A stretch of DNA of 64,000 nt. Origin: Couchioplanes caeruleus. Its GTDB lineage: Bacteria; Actinomycetota; Actinomycetes; Mycobacteriales; Micromonosporaceae. The position numbers were made by a program, and so were the translations under genes. The stretch lies in assembly GCF_003751945.1 (NCBI RefSeq), contig NZ_RJKL01000001.1, positions 7,334,501-7,398,500 of the forward strand, in the 5' to 3' direction. Under the pieces are notes generated by a model. The model made no database searches and was not told the origin of the DNA. It worked only from the letters and a program-made list of their open reading frames with translations. This document shows, one piece after another, positions 61,812-64,000 of this stretch (its first letter is position 1; each line of letters opens with the position of its first letter).

Positions 61812-64000
61812 GTGGCTGCAGGAAGAGAACCGAAGGTCGCGCATCGTCGACCGATACTGGCATTCGTCGTCGCCGCCGTGGTGGCCGCGACGACCGCGGC
61901 GATTCCGGCGACCGCGGCGTCAGCCGATCCGGCGTGGCTGAAGCGGCTGTTCACCCAGGAGTTCGAGGAGGACTTCCAGCGAACGGCACAGGGATTCACT
62001 CCGAACCATTGGCCGAACAGCAGCGGCCAGCAAGCCCGCTGGGTCTTGTCGAAAGGTGAGGGCGTCCGCGACAGCGCCGGAGTGGCCGGCGGCGCCCAGC
62101 GTTTCCGGGTGGAGAACCGGCCCGAAGGCGCCGACGTCCACCTGGTGAATCCCCACTCGTTCGTGCGGGGTCAGGCGTACCGGGTCCAGTTCATGGCGCG
62201 AGCGGAACGGACCACCAAGGTCGATCTGTTCCTGCGCCGGGACGTCCGGCCCTTCACGCCGGACGCCAGCAAGACGATCGAGGTGACCCGGGAGTGGAAG
62301 TCGTTCACCTTCCAGGGCACCTACACCGCGGCTGTCGCAGGATCGTTCCGCATCGGGCTCCAGGAGACCGGCGTCGACGTGTTCATCGACCGGTACGCCG
62401 TCTTCCGCGTCACCGGCTCCGACCGGATCGCGCCCATCGACATTCCCGCCGGCATGGACGCGACGGAGCAGACCACGCTCGTTCACGACGTCGACTTCGA
62501 GGGGGAGTACACCCACGGCCGGTACGCGCGCGGCTGGCAGCCGAACGACCCCTCCAACAGGGCGGACGCGTTCGAGGCCGGCCCCGAGACCCGCGCCGGC
62601 TACTTCGTCGACGGCACGACCTCGCAGCGGTTCAAGCGCGAGACCTACGTCGCCGACAACAAGGTGCTGGAGAGCAGGGCCGAGCTCTACTACTCGTTCA
62701 CCTGCCAGCCGAAGAAGAAGTACCGCGTCACCGCACATCTGCGGGCCGATCAAGGGCAGACCGAGGTGCCGGCGCAGTTCGGGGTGCGCCGGGCCCCGGA
62801 GCCTTACACCTTCCTCACCGTACGTAACCTCAAGCTCGGCGGATCTTGGCAGCCGGTGGAGATGGACGTCGTCTGCGTGCAGCGCGCCGGAACGGGCATC
62901 CAACTGCGGCTGACCGTCGGGCAGGTCGACAAGAACATCTACATCGACGACCTGACCGTCTCCGAGGTGCACGACAATCCCGCCCACCCGGTGGGCACCG
63001 GCGTGGTCTCGGACAATCTGTTCGGCATTCACAGCCCGTTGATGCACAACCCGAACTGGCGGTGGCCCGCGCTGGGACAACACGTGGTCCGGCTCTGGGA
63101 CACCAATACCGCGTGGCGCTTCCTGGAGAAGGACCAGGACGTCTGGCCCTGGGACGACGGCCAGTACGGCAAGCGGCTCGACCAGACGTTCATGAAGAAA
63201 CTGATCCAGACCAGGAACACGCTCGATCCCAAGCTGAAGATCGTCTACACCATGGGGGAGACCCCGAACTGGGCCAGCTCCAAGCCCGACACTCCGAACT
63301 TCGCCGCGGCGCCTCCGAAGAACGACGAGGACTGGAAGGACTACGTGCGTACCGTCGCCCGCCGGTACAAGGGCGAGATCGACGTGTACGAGCTCTGGAA
63401 CGAGCCCGACGCCGGCCCTCGTGCGGATGGTAGGTCGTTCTACAGCGGCACCCCCGAGCGCATGGCCCAACTCGCCCGGCTGGCGCGCGACGTGCTGGAC
63501 CGGGAGGACGAGGAAGCGATCCTGGTCAGCCCCGGCATCACCACCGGCGGCGTGAGCTGGCTCGACCGGTTCCTTGCCGCCGGCGGCGCGGAGGCCGTCC
63601 ACGGCGTCGGATTCCACTGGTACTTCGGTACAAACCCGGAGAATGTGGGCTACATCGACAACATCCGTGACGTGATGAGGCGGCACGGCATCGAGCACAA
63701 GAAGCTGTGGAACACCGAGGGCAGCTCGTCCAACTGCGTCGGCGGGGTCGGACCCTGCCTCAACGACAAGGTCGCGGTCTGCCTCAAGGACGGCGCCTGC
63801 GACGCCGCATTCTGCGCGGCGGAACCCGGCAACTGCCGGGAAGTCAACGCCGTCGAACGGCGCTCCGCCGTCGCCCGGGCACTGTTGCTCATGGCCGGTC
63901 GCGGCGTGGAGAACTTCAACTTCTACACCTTGGAAGGAAGCCACGACGCCAAGCTGCTCGAGTCGGCGGCGACATCGGACTACACCACGCCCAGCGAGGA
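61812..64000 (+). CDS. Secreted clan GH-A glycoside hydrolase with N-terminal carbohydrate-binding-like domains (3' end outside the window)
   Basis: GTG at 61812, preceded by GGGAAGCGG, opens a frame that is still open at base 64000 (at least 729 codons). A signal peptide (ILAFVVAAVVAATTAAIPAT) is followed by two beta-sandwich modules (about 40-195 and 225-390; DFQRTAQGFTPNHW, FVRGQAYRVQFMARAE; DFEGEYTHGRYARGW, YRVTAHLRADQG). From about 395 a GH39/GH5-like TIM barrel follows: VVRLWDTNTAWRFLEKD, IVYTMGETPNWASS, acid/base Glu in YELWNEPDAG and candidate nucleophile Glu in KLWNTEGSS. Substrate is probably a plant or fungal polysaccharide; not determinable. Confidence 0.9.
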   Translation, partial: MAAGREPKVAHRRPILAFVVAAVVAATTAAIPATAASADPAWLKRLFTQEFEEDFQRTAQGFTPNHWPNSSGQQARWVLSKGEGVRDSAGVAGGAQRFRVENRPEGADVHLVNPHSFVRGQAYRVQFMARAERTTKVDLFLRRDVRPFTPDASKTIEVTREWKSFTFQGTYTAAVAGSFRIGLQETGVDVFIDRYAVFRVTGSDRIAPIDIPAGMDATEQTTLVHDVDFEGEYTHGRYARGWQPNDPSNRADAFEAGPETRAGYFVDGTTSQRFKRETYVADNKVLESRAELYYSFTCQPKKKYRVTAHLRADQGQTEVPAQFGVRRAPEPYTFLTVRNLKLGGSWQPVEMDVVCVQRAGTGIQLRLTVGQVDKNIYIDDLTVSEVHDNPAHPVGTGVVSDNLFGIHSPLMHNPNWRWPALGQHVVRLWDTNTAWRFLEKDQDVWPWDDGQYGKRLDQTFMKKLIQTRNTLDPKLKIVYTMGETPNWASSKPDTPNFAAAPPKNDEDWKDYVRTVARRYKGEIDVYELWNEPDAGPRADGRSFYSGTPERMAQLARLARDVLDREDEEAILVSPGITTGGVSWLDRFLAAGGAEAVHGVGFHWYFGTNPENVGYIDNIRDVMRRHGIEHKKLWNTEGSSSNCVGGVGPCLNDKVAVCLKDGACDAAFCAAEPGNCREVNAVERRSAVARALLLMAGRGVENFNFYTLEGSHDAKLLESAATSDYTTPSE

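Noticed and set aside
61920-63944. Minus-strand open frame of 674 codons
   Set aside because: Antisense to the glycoside hydrolase, which has a signal peptide and catalytic motifs. No domain in the antisense product.

Overview
The window is high-GC DNA, rich in GTG starts, from a filamentous-type actinobacterium. The gene repertoire (group 1h hydrogenase, BTAD/AfsR-type regulator, several ANTAR, STAS and MEDS signalling proteins, WYL regulators, a type VII secretion substrate set, a DUF6232-like protein) fits Micromonosporaceae such as Actinoplanes best. That placement is an inference from gene content, not from a marker gene.

Layout. 1-4.2 kb: a membrane diguanylate cyclase cut by the window edge, then an XRE-cupin regulator divergent from a thioredoxin-reductase-like flavoprotein and a SAM methyltransferase. 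4.2-14.4 kb: a decay zone. Truncated or frameshifted pieces of an integrase, IS21, IS256 and IS110 transposases, and STAS, ANTAR, CobW and phosphoribosyltransferase genes lie among a few intact small genes and an intact LLM-class oxidoreductase. 14.9-27 kb: ordinary chromosomal genes (maltokinase-cap-like protein, TPR-GGDEF cyclase, glyoxalase-fold protein, WYL regulators, a soluble chemoreceptor-like protein, nitronate monooxygenase, SRPBCC, HxlR, PhzF) with further remnants of antitoxins, a WD40 gene and a CMD gene. 27.4-31.2 kb: a CBS-BON protein behind a DosR-like inverted repeat, a lone cytochrome oxidase subunit I, and a VKOR-type disulfide oxidoreductase preceded by the stump of a DsbA-like partner. 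33.7-39.2 kb: secreted serine hydrolase, a small region that looks poorer in GC (STAS, DUF6232-like), and a four-gene type VII secretion substrate operon. 39.3-44.5 kb: a BTAD-NB-ARC-TPR regulator, a secreted I36-type inhibitor, a WYL regulator and a glyoxalase-fold protein.

44.5-59.8 kb is the centrepiece: a complete locus for a group 1h (actinobacterial, high-affinity) [NiFe] hydrogenase. Small subunit HhyS, a NifU-like protein and an unknown protein form one minus-strand run. hypA and hypB lie on the plus strand in the middle. A second minus-strand run holds a 47-codon ORF, large subunit HhyL, a 30-codon ORF, DUF5947-like, DUF6084-like, a 449-residue unknown, a 39-residue DUF6893-like peptide, the maturation protease, a HypC-HypF fusion, HypC, HypD, HypE and a DUF6390-like protein. 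Nearly all neighbours overlap or lie within a few bases. A helix-turn-helix protein divergent from hhyS is a candidate local regulator. The enzyme is expected to oxidise atmospheric H2 and feed the respiratory chain during starvation.

60-64 kb: a metallo-beta-lactamase-fold protein, a small membrane protein and the 5' two-thirds or more of a secreted clan GH-A glycoside hydrolase that runs off the window. No rRNA, tRNA or CRISPR array was recognised.
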